From: Sphingomonadaceae bacterium
GTDB taxonomy: Bacteria > Pseudomonadota > Alphaproteobacteria > Sphingomonadales > Sphingomonadaceae
Assembly (NCBI GenBank): GCA_016462305.1
Contig: JAEMTM010000025.1
Coordinates: forward strand, 1 to 12,987
Direction of reading: 5' to 3'
Length of the DNA stretch: 12,987 nucleotides
Under the pieces are notes generated by a model. It saw only the letters and a list, made by a program, of their open reading frames with translations, ran no database searches and was not told the DNA's origin. The position numbers and the translations under genes are program-made. Shown here in pieces: positions 1-6,995 of this stretch (within the stretch, counting starts at the first letter, position 1; each line of letters starts with the position of its first letter).

Positions 1-992
1 CCCATGGCCAACGCAAAGTTATCGGCCACAAAATAGGTAAAGCCCAAGGCCATCCCGATGACCGCCCGCAAAAAGAGCGCGCCGGAGCGGGCAAGTCCAA
101 AGGCCGCCACTGCGCCAAGCAACGGCATCAACAATGTGGACAAAGGCCCGGATAGCTTGTGCCATAATATGCCTTCAAGATTATCCGCGCGGCGTCCAGC
201 GGCCTTTAGATCGTCGATTGCGCGCATGAGCGGCAGGAAGGCAAGGCTGTCGCCATCGACTTTAACCAAATTGAACCTGTCGGGCGTGATACCTTTACCG
301 ATGATGAGGCTATCTGCCGTCGTTTCGATTGTTGTCGCCACATTGAACGATTTTGTTTTCTCAAGTTGCCAAGCATCGCCAATGTAACGCGCGCGGGTGG
401 CGGTGATGACTTGGCGCAAGCCGCCATTGGCACGCAGATATATGCGGACGTCCTCTAGCACCGTGTCATCGCCAGAACCCACGACATTGCCCGCGTTGAT
501 AAGGTCATCGCCCTCACGCACCCATATATTGTTGCGGGCGTTGCTATCGGGTGCCACCGCGCCATATTCCTCCGCCTGCCATGCCTTCAATCGCGCCGTG
601 CTGGGGGCAACGACGGCATCGTTAAAGGCAAAGGATAACACCGCAACACCAAGGCTGGCGACGAACATCGGTGCCAAAATCTGATGTGCCGATAATCCAG
701 CGGCTTTCATCGCCACGACTTCGCTGTTCTGGCTGAGCCCCGCAAAAGTGATCAACGTGCCAAGCAATACGGAAAAAGGAAGAAACCGGGCAATAATCTG
801 CGGCGCGCGCATCGAAATATAATGCAGAACATCGCCTTGGTCATTTCCGGGAGCCGACAGAATTTTGCCGCTTTCCCCCAACAAATCGAGCGTCATCAAT
901 ATGAGAACGAGCATCATCAGCACCGCAAAACTGCGGACAATGAACAACTTGGCCATATATAGTGTAATGTTACGCGACGGGAAAAAATGCAT
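1..992 (-). CDS. lptG: LptG, LPS-export-type ABC permease (C-terminus cut by window edge)
   Basis: LptG pairs with LptF as the transmembrane part of the LptB2FG transporter that lifts lipopolysaccharide-type lipids out of the inner membrane. I translated 330 codons from an ATG at 992; the family is usually about 360 residues, so only the last membrane helix is missing. Visible layout: hydrophobic segments near residues 18-38, 66-86 and 106-126, a periplasmic beta-rich part at about 130-270, then helices from about 284 to the edge. The stretch PFSVLLGTLITFAGLSQNSE followed by VVAMKAAGLS is the typical LptF/G signature after the second helix. The start lies 3 nt beyond the lptF stop and has GGAG 9 nt upstream inside lptF, so the two are cotranscribed. 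Family assignment is firm; the cargo in a sphingolipid-making cell is uncertain. Confidence 0.93.
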   Translation of the reverse strand, partial: MHFFPSRNITLYMAKLFIVRSFAVLMMLVLILMTLDLLGESGKILSAPGNDQGDVLHYISMRAPQIIARFLPFSVLLGTLITFAGLSQNSEVVAMKAAGLSAHQILAPMFVASLGVAVLSFAFNDAVVAPSTARLKAWQAEEYGAVAPDSNARNNIWVREGDDLINAGNVVGSGDDTVLEDVRIYLRANGGLRQVITATRARYIGDAWQLEKTKSFNVATTIETTADSLIIGKGITPDRFNLVKVDGDSLAFLPLMRAIDDLKAAGRRADNLEGILWHKLSGPLSTLLMPLLGAVAAFGLARSGALFLRAVIGMALGFTYFVADNFALAM

Positions 993-995
993 GAT

Positions 996-2234
996 CTACG
1001 TCTCCGCCGATGCCGCGGGCATCCCAAGGCTCGCCAGCCGCGATTTTCGACCGAACCGAAATATGCCCTTGACCCATTTGCCGGCCTTTGTGGCAAACAC
1101 CTCAAGCGCGCCAATCGGCTGCCCGCCGGGCACATGCGCGATGATATGGTACATCCACAAGATCAGTGCTGCGAACAGCAAAAAGGGTGCCCACAAGGCA
1201 ATGAAAGGGTCCACGATGCCCATCCCGCCTACGCCTTCGGCATATTCGTTGACCTTGTGATAAGTCACCACCATGACGATTGATAAAAATACCCCAAGCG
1301 CGGACGTTGAACGCTTCGGCGGGATCGCCAATGCCAGTGCAAGCAAAGGCAGCAACAGCATCATGGCGACCTCAGCCAAGCGGAAGTGAAAATTGGCCCA
1401 AGCCCGGTCGCGGTCAAGCTGCGGTTTCTGGGCATCACCGCCGATTTGGATCAATTCAGTGATCAGATATTCACGATCCTTACCACCGCGCGTGCGGAAA
1501 TTTTCGATCTTTGGCAACGGAATGGGGATGTCATGGCTGGTAAAGCTCAACACCCGGGGAGAGTCATAACTTGGCGCGTCATGAACGAGCGTTCCTTTTT
1601 TGAGCCGCAGCAAGATCGTATCAGGGTCATCGGTCCGCAGAAACTGGCCTTGCTCCGCCGTCACGGCAATGGTCTGCCCGCTGTTGCTTTGCGCGAAAAC
1701 AAATAGGCCAGACAGCGCATTGCCGTTATCGCGGCTCTCGTCGATACGGACGGTCAAGTTTTTGCCGATATTGTTAAACTCCCCCACCCGCACTTTCGCG
1801 CCAAAGGCACCTGAACGCAGTTCAAAGCGCAGTTCTTCATACAAATAGCGCGAACTTGGTTGAATAAAGCCAACGATCGCGAAATTGACGGCGGCAAGCG
1901 CGATTGCGAACATGAACGGAACGCGCAACAGGCGAAGATAACTCATACCCACTGCGCGAAAAATGTCGAGTTCTGAGGATGTTGCCAATCGACGGAAGGC
2001 CAACAAGATGCCAAGCATCAGGCCGATGGGGATACCCAATGAGAGATATTCGGGCAAAAGGTTGGCCAGCATGCGCCAAACGACGCTGACCGGCCCGCCT
2101 TCTGCTGCCACAAAGTCAAACAGGTTCAGCATCTTGTCCAGCAACAGCAATGACGCCGCGATTGCGAGTGTGGCAAGCAGCGGCAACATCACAAGCCGGA
2201 AGATATAGCGGTCGGTGGCAGTTAGAAATTTCAA
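996..2234 (-). CDS. lptF: LptF, LPS-export-type ABC permease
   Basis: LptF is the partner of LptG in the inner-membrane LptB2FG complex, which feeds lipid to the LptC bridge. The 412-residue product has a first membrane helix at about 12-33, the family stretch LLPEYLSLGIPIGLMLGILL in the second helix region (from about 61), the RRLATSSELDIFRAVGMSY coupling-helix region, a periplasmic beta domain at about 125-285, and C-terminal helices to about 365. A positively charged tail of roughly 45 residues follows. The start is a TTG at 2234, chosen because MKFLTATDRYIF matches the usual N-terminus and the only ATG nearby would remove part of helix 1; an AGGG lies about 10 nt upstream. It is divergent from the DUF2141 gene across about 130 bp and is followed immediately by lptG. 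Confidence 0.94.
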   Translation of the reverse strand: MKFLTATDRYIFRLVMLPLLATLAIAASLLLLDKMLNLFDFVAAEGGPVSVVWRMLANLLPEYLSLGIPIGLMLGILLAFRRLATSSELDIFRAVGMSYLRLLRVPFMFAIALAAVNFAIVGFIQPSSRYLYEELRFELRSGAFGAKVRVGEFNNIGKNLTVRIDESRDNGNALSGLFVFAQSNSGQTIAVTAEQGQFLRTDDPDTILLRLKKGTLVHDAPSYDSPRVLSFTSHDIPIPLPKIENFRTRGGKDREYLITELIQIGGDAQKPQLDRDRAWANFHFRLAEVAMMLLLPLLALALAIPPKRSTSALGVFLSIVMVVTYHKVNEYAEGVGGMGIVDPFIALWAPFLLFAALILWMYHIIAHVPGGQPIGALEVFATKAGKWVKGIFRFGRKSRLASLGMPAASAET

Positions 2235-2363
2235 TTTATCGTCGCCCTGTCACCCTAATTTGGCCGCAAACTCACCCGATAGACGGTTACAGGTTCAGGG
2301 GCAATATCGATGCTATCCGAAAAAAGTGCGGATAACAGACATTAAAGTTCCAGGAGTATACAG
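2235..2363. promoter_or_regulatory. Divergent intergenic region between lptF and the DUF2141 operon
   Basis: These 129 bp must hold the start signals of both the lptFG operon (leftward) and the DUF2141-kinase-nucleotidyltransferase operon (rightward), because both first genes point away from it. A 6-bp inverted repeat, TATCCG at 2314-2319 and CGGATA at 2329-2334 with an A-rich 9-nt loop, lies 30 bp before the DUF2141 start. A clear Shine-Dalgarno AGGAG sits 7 nt before the ATG at 2364. I could not pick convincing -35/-10 boxes for either direction. Confidence 0.45.
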
Positions 2364-2840
2364 ATGAAGAAATGTGTCGCCCTTGTGGCTATGGTTGGTG
2401 TGGTGCTGGTTTCAGGTGTAGCCGTCGCGAGCCAAGAGCTGAATAATGATATGTCGCGGTGCACGTCGGGCAATGGGCCGGCCGTGCTCGTCCAAGTGCG
2501 CGGCATTAAGGAAGCGACCGGGAAAGTCCGTGTGCAATCCTACCCCGCAATTGCCGGCGTTTGGTTGGCCAAGGGCCGTTGGCTTCACCGCGTCGAAACC
2601 CCCGCAAGCGCAGGCAGCATGAATATCTGCATCCCGGTTCCCGCCGAGGGCAAATATGGCATCGCTGTCCGGCATGACCGCAATGGCAATGGCAAGACCG
2701 ATATTAGCCAAGACGGCGGCGGTTTTTCCAACAACCCCAGCATCAGCATTTTGAACTTGGGCAGGCCATCGGTCAACAAGGTCGCTTTTGACGCAGGCCC
2801 CGGCGTCACGCGGATCACAATCAACCTGAAATATATGTGA
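2364..2840 (+). CDS. Secreted DUF2141-family protein
   Basis: This is a 158-residue protein of the DUF2141 family, whose biochemical function is not known to me. A Sec signal peptide is obvious: MKKC, a hydrophobic core at residues 5-20, and an AVA-type cleavage site near residue 22, so the mature protein should be periplasmic or outer-membrane associated. The mature part carries the family hallmark HDRNGNGKTD (about residues 109-118) followed by GFSNN and a C-terminal beta-rich stretch. Two cysteines (C33 and C90) remain after cleavage and could pair. The start is supported by AGGAG 7 nt upstream. The lipid kinase gene begins 10 nt after its stop, so this periplasmic protein is probably made together with two lipid-modifying enzymes; a role in envelope lipid handling is only inference. 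Confidence 0.85.
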   Translation: MKKCVALVAMVGVVLVSGVAVASQELNNDMSRCTSGNGPAVLVQVRGIKEATGKVRVQSYPAIAGVWLAKGRWLHRVETPASAGSMNICIPVPAEGKYGIAVRHDRNGNGKTDISQDGGGFSNNPSISILNLGRPSVNKVAFDAGPGVTRITINLKYM

Positions 2841-2850
2841 GGGTTCTTAT

Positions 2851-3822
2851 TTGGCTTTAGTGGCGCTCCTTTCCAACCCAAATTCAACTGGCAACCGATC
2901 AATGTTGCCGGCCATTCGCACCTATTGCGCCAAAAATCCCGATATATTCCATTATGAGGTCGAGGAGATCGGCCAGATTGCCAAGGCGTTGGAGATGATT
3001 GCCCGCGTGAAGCCCAAGGTGCTGGTCATCAACGGCGGCGATGGCACGGTTCAATCCGCCCTGACCGAGCTTTATCATGGTGGCCATTTTGAAGGTGCCC
3101 CGCCGCCGGTGGCTGTATTGCCCAATGGCAAGACGAACCTCATCGCCTTGGACTTGGGCGCAGAAGGCAATCCGTTGGAGGCGCTTTCGCGGATTTTTGA
3201 GGTCGCAAATGGCGACCTGTCAAAGCATATCGTAGTGCGCGAACTCATTGCCCTGAGCGATGGGAGCGAAGGTGCGCGTCCGGTGCTGGGTATGTTCTTG
3301 GGCGGGGCAGGGCTTGCCGAAACGATTTTATATTGTCGGCACAAGATTTACCCCTTGGGCCTACCCAATGGGCTGAGCCATTTTTTGACCGCATTTGCTG
3401 TCATGTTTTCGGCAATCATCAGTGTAAAGGCCAGTTTCCTGCCGAAACGATCAAAGCCGGTCAGCATATCGTTCATCCGCAATGGTGAATTGCACGGCAC
3501 CTTTTCTGTGCTGATTGTGACAACCTTGGAAAAACTTTTACTGGGTGGCCAAGCGGGCAACAATAAGCAACGCGGGCTGATGAAATTTCTGGCGGTGGAC
3601 CAAAAACCATGGGCGATACTGAAAATGATTGCGGCCTCACTGCGCGGCAATTTAGGACAAACCAATATACGCGGCGTGCATTTCCAACGAGGCGACGTCA
3701 TTCGCATTGACAGCGAACAAAGCAATGTCGTTCTGGACGGCGAAGTTTTTCAGGCCCATCGCGGTAGCCCAATCGTTCTTCGTTCGACACCGCCCGTCCC
3801 GTTCCTGAAACTGGCCGCTTAA
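2851..3822 (+). CDS. YegS/LCB5-type lipid kinase (diacylglycerol kinase family), possible ceramide kinase
   Basis: The 323-residue product has the fold of the diacylglycerol/sphingosine kinase family, which moves the gamma-phosphate of ATP to a lipid hydroxyl on the cytosolic face. Visible: the N-terminal SNPNSTGN loop (8-15), the catalytic NGGDGT at 61-66, and the C-terminal VLDGEVF at 294-300, which matches the family D-G-E motif. The second nucleotide loop, normally P-x-G-T/S-x-N, reads LPNGKTNLIALDLG (90-103), so a lysine is inserted in the usual Gly-Thr pair. A hydrophobic helix at about 176-192 may touch the membrane. TTG at 2851 is chosen because GAGGG, overlapping the upstream stop, lies 7 nt before it. 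In Caulobacter a kinase of this family (CpgB) phosphorylates ceramide; with spt nearby ceramide or a sphingoid base is a likely substrate here, but diacylglycerol is not excluded. Confidence 0.85.
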   Translation: MALVALLSNPNSTGNRSMLPAIRTYCAKNPDIFHYEVEEIGQIAKALEMIARVKPKVLVINGGDGTVQSALTELYHGGHFEGAPPPVAVLPNGKTNLIALDLGAEGNPLEALSRIFEVANGDLSKHIVVRELIALSDGSEGARPVLGMFLGGAGLAETILYCRHKIYPLGLPNGLSHFLTAFAVMFSAIISVKASFLPKRSKPVSISFIRNGELHGTFSVLIVTTLEKLLLGGQAGNNKQRGLMKFLAVDQKPWAILKMIAASLRGNLGQTNIRGVHFQRGDVIRIDSEQSNVVLDGEVFQAHRGSPIVLRSTPPVPFLKLAA

Positions 3823-3855
3823 CAAGCGCCCATAAAGGCGGCTAAGGCCATAGAC

Positions 3856-4779
3856 ATGCTCTCGCTTACGCAACTTGTCGCTGAAGAATTGGCTATCCCG
3901 GTGCAGAAGGGCGTAAGCGAATTTGCATCGCATATCGCGGCGCAGTTTAATGGCGCGGCGCGTGCGGTGTTATTCTACGGTTCATGTTTACGGTCGGAGC
4001 AATTGCAGGGCGAGATGCTCGACTTTTACCTGATCGTTTCTGATTATAAGGCCGCTTATGGCAAAAGCTGGCGCGCGACATGGAACCGCCGTCTTCCGCC
4101 CAACGTCTTTCCGTTTGAACATAATGGCCTCATCGCCAAAGTCGCGGTGTTAAGCGAAAGCGACTTTTATCATCTTAACCGGCCAGCCGCCTCCGCCGTT
4201 TCGGTCTGGGCCAGATTTGCACAGCCCGCACGCCTCGTCTGGTGCGCCGATGATAAGGCGCGACACGCGGCGGTAATCGCGATTTCGGGGGCAGCACCAA
4301 CTTTGCTCAATGCAGCATTGGCATTTGTCGAACATGAGGTGGACGTCCTCGATTTGTGGCGGTCGGGGTTCCAGATGACATATAGCGCCGAACTGCGCGC
4401 CGAACGCAACGACCGGCCATCGTCCGTGATCGCATTCGACCCCGAACGCTATCGCCGTTTTGGCATCGCTGCGCTGTATCACACAAGTATAGCGAATGAA
4501 CATCGCGGCGACAAAATCCTGTTGTTACCCGATGTGGATGCCAAAATTGCGCAAGAGAGAAATCGTTGGCCGGGATTGCGCCGACGCGGCAAATTGCTGA
4601 CCATCGCACGGCTTGCCAAGGCGGCGTTTACTTATGCGGGCGGGATTGATTATCTGGCGTGGAAGATAAACCGCCACGCCGGAACGCAGATCATCATCCA
4701 GCCATGGCAACGCAAATGGCCATTGGTCGCGGCGCTGTTTCTGGTGCCGAAATTATGGGCAAAAGGGGCCGTGCGTTAA
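3856..4779 (+). CDS. Tam41/Mmp37-like nucleotidyltransferase, putative CTP:phospholipid cytidylyltransferase
   Basis: The 307-residue protein resembles mitochondrial Tam41, which makes CDP-diacylglycerol from phosphatidate and CTP. The matching parts are in the right order. RAVLFYGSCLRSEQ (36-49) is the nucleotidyltransferase YGS loop and MLDFYLIVSD (54-63) fits Tam41's MLDF acidic motif. LIAKVAVLS (92-100) and a WARFAQPARLVW stretch (118-129) fit the KYGV and AGRLQKPV regions. FTYAGGIDYLAWKINRH (258-274) fits the C-terminal TAG...Y...K element. A hydrophobic segment at 288-301 could anchor it to the inner membrane. ATG at 3856 has TAAGG 8 nt upstream and follows the lipid kinase by 33 nt. 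The identification is from remembered motifs, not an alignment. Following a lipid kinase, it may activate ceramide-1-phosphate or phosphatidate with CTP; the substrate is inference. Confidence 0.68.
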   Translation: MLSLTQLVAEELAIPVQKGVSEFASHIAAQFNGAARAVLFYGSCLRSEQLQGEMLDFYLIVSDYKAAYGKSWRATWNRRLPPNVFPFEHNGLIAKVAVLSESDFYHLNRPAASAVSVWARFAQPARLVWCADDKARHAAVIAISGAAPTLLNAALAFVEHEVDVLDLWRSGFQMTYSAELRAERNDRPSSVIAFDPERYRRFGIAALYHTSIANEHRGDKILLLPDVDAKIAQERNRWPGLRRRGKLLTIARLAKAAFTYAGGIDYLAWKINRHAGTQIIIQPWQRKWPLVAALFLVPKLWAKGAVR

Positions 4780-5429
4780 CCGCCAAATCGGTTACGCGGA
4801 GCCAACAGCACAAGCGCGAAAATGCCGGCATAGGCCGCAGGCAACCACAGGCTGTTATATCCAAAGATGCCAAACATCAACGCGCCAACCGCAGCGCCGC
4901 CGATCAGGCCAAGCCATAGCAACAGATATGGCACCCATTCCAAACGCGGCCCGCCGCTGATCATCGTGGCAAGCCCCTGCCCGATTTTAACGAGCGCGCC
5001 CGTCATATAGGTCAGCCCGAACGACACCGACCCTTCGCGTTCAAAAAGCGTGTTTTCCAGCCCCATGCAGAATGCCGCAAAACATAGCCCAAGGAGCAGA
5101 AATCCTAAACTTGCGATGGGTGGCGCGGCAAATAGCAACAGCGATATGATGATGAGGATGATTGCCTGACGCCGCGAAGGCGAGAGCGTGTTCTTGCGGC
5201 CAATAAGCGACCCTGCGACGACGCCGGTTACAAAACTTGTCAGCAAGGCAGCAACCATGCCAACATAAGGCGCGGCATCGACCAGACCGACGCTGAGCCG
5301 CGTGGAATTGCCGCTCATAAAGGACAGGAAAAACCCGCCGCTGGCAAGGAACCCAATGGCATCGACCATGCCCGCCATGGCCGCGAAACTGACGGCCAAT
5401 ATTCGGGCGTTACGGTCAAGCCTGTTCAC
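4776..5429 (-). CDS. DUF1275 (YoaK-family) integral membrane protein
   Basis: This 217-residue product is a DUF1275/YoaK membrane protein; no biochemical role is established as far as I know. The family N-terminus is clear: a first helix with AAMAGMVDAIGFLASGGFF (about 16-34) followed by SFMSGNSTRLSVGL, the usual FxSxMTGNxT element. About six hydrophobic segments follow to residue 212, with a basic loop RKNTLSPSRRQ near 78-88. The GTG start at 5429 lies 10 nt past the spt stop and has GGAAAG upstream, so it is probably cotranscribed with spt. Its TAA is the reverse of the TAA of the facing nucleotidyltransferase gene: both lie in the palindrome TTAA at 4776-4779. Operon position suggests, but does not prove, a link to sphingolipid membranes. 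Confidence 0.86.
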   Translation of the reverse strand: MNRLDRNARILAVSFAAMAGMVDAIGFLASGGFFLSFMSGNSTRLSVGLVDAAPYVGMVAALLTSFVTGVVAGSLIGRKNTLSPSRRQAIILIIISLLLFAAPPIASLGFLLLGLCFAAFCMGLENTLFEREGSVSFGLTYMTGALVKIGQGLATMISGGPRLEWVPYLLLWLGLIGGAAVGALMFGIFGYNSLWLPAAYAGIFALVLLAPRNRFGG

Positions 5430-5439
5430 GCGCTTTCCG

Positions 5440-6639
5440 TCAGATGATCCCGACGGCCTTGCCGGCGCGTGCGAAACGGTCGAGAATATCTGCGACCTGA
5501 TCGCTCGTATGCTCCGCGCAAAGCGAGCAGCGCAGCAAGGTCATGCCTGCGGGCGTCGCCGGTGGGCGGGCCAGGTTCACATACAGCCCGTTTTCAAGCA
5601 ACGCCGCCCACATCGCCGCACCCTTTTCCAGATCGGGCATGATGACCGCGATGATGGCGCTTTGTGCATTGGGCGTGCCCAATTGGAAGCCCAGATCGCG
5701 CAGCCCCTGATGCAGATTCTTTGAATTTTCCCACAAATGCGCGCGCTTGTTACCATTATGCATCAGCTTGCGAATGCTTGCCGCCGAACAGGCAACAACC
5801 GAAGGCGGTAGCGATGCGGTGAACACATAAGGACGGCACACAAGCCGCATGATTTCAAACTTGGGATGGTTCGACACGCAGAAACCACCCACGGTGCCAA
5901 CCGATTTGGAAAAGGTGCCAATGACGAAATCGACATCATCCAGCACGCCTTGCTCTTCCGCCACGCCGCGCCCATTTTCGCCGATAAAGCCCATTGAGTG
6001 CGCTTCATCGACTAGGATCATCGCGCCTGCCTCTTTCGAAACGCGGATCATTTCCTTCAACGGCGCAACGTCGCCAAGCATCGAATAAACGCCCTCAAGC
6101 ACCACCAATTTGCCCGCATCGGCAGGCAAACGCTTCAAACGCTTTTCAAGTGCCTCCACATCATTGTGGCGAAAGGCGACGATTTCGGCGTCACCCATTT
6201 TGCAGCCATCATAAATCGACGCATGGCTGTCAATGTCGAGGATGATGTAATCGCCCTTGCCAGCGATTGTGCTGATGATACCCAAATTCGCCTGATAGCC
6301 CGTGGAAAAGACCATGGCATGGTCCATCCCGTAAAATTCCTTCAACGCGTCTTCGCATTCCTTATGACCCTGAAAGGTGCCGTTCAGAACGCGGCTGCCG
6401 GTGGTACCAGCGCCAAATTCGTCCAATGCTTGCTTGCCTGCCGCAATGACGTCATCGTCAAAGGTCATGCCCATATAATTATAGGTGCCAAGCAGGATCG
6501 TTTCCTTGCCATTGACGACTGCGACGGTGGGCGATTTCACTTCTTCCATCACCAGGCTGAACGGGTCTTTTACGCCGGTGGCGAGCAGACCTTCGCGCTG
6601 AGCGATTAAGGCGTCAAATTTTGAAAATAAGTCAGTCAT
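5440..6639 (-). CDS. spt: Serine palmitoyltransferase
   Basis: This PLP enzyme condenses L-serine with a long-chain acyl thioester to 3-ketosphinganine, the first committed step of sphingolipid synthesis, in the cytoplasm. At 399 residues it is 21 shorter at the N-terminus than the 420-residue S. paucimobilis enzyme, and its key residues line up with a constant offset of 20: H139 (stacks on PLP), D211 and H214 in VDEAHSMG, Schiff-base K245 in GTFSKSVGTVGGF, R358 in NLARPPATPAG and R370 in LLRCSLCAEHT. The dipeptide SH in DIDSHASIYDG and the motif RPYVFTASLPPS are also typical, separating it from the related KBL and BioF enzymes. The start has GAGAGACGG just upstream and lies 20 nt past the ACP stop, so acp-spt is one unit. 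Nothing looks broken. Confidence 0.96.
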   Translation of the reverse strand: MTDLFSKFDALIAQREGLLATGVKDPFSLVMEEVKSPTVAVVNGKETILLGTYNYMGMTFDDDVIAAGKQALDEFGAGTTGSRVLNGTFQGHKECEDALKEFYGMDHAMVFSTGYQANLGIISTIAGKGDYIILDIDSHASIYDGCKMGDAEIVAFRHNDVEALEKRLKRLPADAGKLVVLEGVYSMLGDVAPLKEMIRVSKEAGAMILVDEAHSMGFIGENGRGVAEEQGVLDDVDFVIGTFSKSVGTVGGFCVSNHPKFEIMRLVCRPYVFTASLPPSVVACSAASIRKLMHNGNKRAHLWENSKNLHQGLRDLGFQLGTPNAQSAIIAVIMPDLEKGAAMWAALLENGLYVNLARPPATPAGMTLLRCSLCAEHTSDQVADILDRFARAGKAVGII

Positions 6640-6659
6640 TACCGTCTCTCGTGAAAAAT

Positions 6660-6905
6660 TTAAGCAGCAGTTAGCTTGGTCACGGCGTCGACCAACTGGC
6701 CGACATTTTCGATCTCAGCCTGCAAATTCATGCTGATGATGATGTCAAAGCTGTCTTCGACCTCAGCGACAAAATCCATAACGGTCAGGCTGTCCCATTC
6801 AAGGTCGCCTGCAAAGGTCGTGGCCTCACCCACTTCGATGCCTTTTTTGTTAAATGGTTCAATCAAGCCCTTGAGGCGATCAAACATTTCGCTCCGGTCA
6901 GTCAT
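6660..6905 (-). CDS. acpR: Dedicated acyl carrier protein of the sphingolipid cluster
   Basis: An 81-residue acyl carrier protein that should deliver the acyl group to serine palmitoyltransferase. The phosphopantetheine-attachment serine is S39 in DLEWDSLTVMDF, followed by the acidic helix AEVEDSFDI, as in all ACPs. The ATG at 6905 is preferred over a start 24 codons upstream (6977) because GAGGA lies 9 nt before it and ACPs do not carry the extra N-terminal stretch. It is not the general fatty-acid ACP: WDSL replaces the usual DSLD context and the gene sits 20 nt before spt. Work in Caulobacter showed that a cluster-encoded ACP (AcpR) is needed for ceramide synthesis; that parallel is why the symbol is used. 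The acyl-ACP synthetase that loads it there was not found in this window. Confidence 0.9.
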   Translation of the reverse strand: MTDRSEMFDRLKGLIEPFNKKGIEVGEATTFAGDLEWDSLTVMDFVAEVEDSFDIIISMNLQAEIENVGQLVDAVTKLTAA

Positions 6906-6995
6906 TCTTAAATCCTCGATATGATTAGCGGCCAGTGCCCCATATATCCGCGCTATGGCAAGCGAATAAGGCGGCAAAAGGGCAAGGCTAAGGCG
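6906..6995 (-). promoter_or_regulatory. 90-bp gap before the acp-spt unit
   Basis: This is the longest spacer inside the run of minus-strand genes (the others are -16 to +20 nt), so it is the natural place for a separate promoter for acp-spt-DUF1275. The only clear element is the ribosome binding site GAGGA about 9 nt before the acp ATG. An AT-rich GGATATATGG block lies about 40 nt before the start, but no well-spaced -35 partner was found. Confidence 0.35.

Noticed and set aside
2314..2334. Inverted repeat TATCCG/CGGATA as a terminator or operator.
   Set aside because: The stem is short with an A-rich loop, has no T-run after it and no known operator likeness; noted only within the intergenic entry.
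5440..6639. Calling spt a 5-aminolevulinate synthase, KBL or BioF.
   Set aside because: All are alpha-oxoamine synthases, but the residues and motifs follow serine palmitoyltransferase with a constant offset to the Sphingomonas enzyme, and acp and the reductase lie next to it.
6906..6977. A 24-residue N-terminal extension of the acyl carrier protein.
   Set aside because: ACPs do not have it, and the ribosome binding site GAGGA is placed for the start at 6905.
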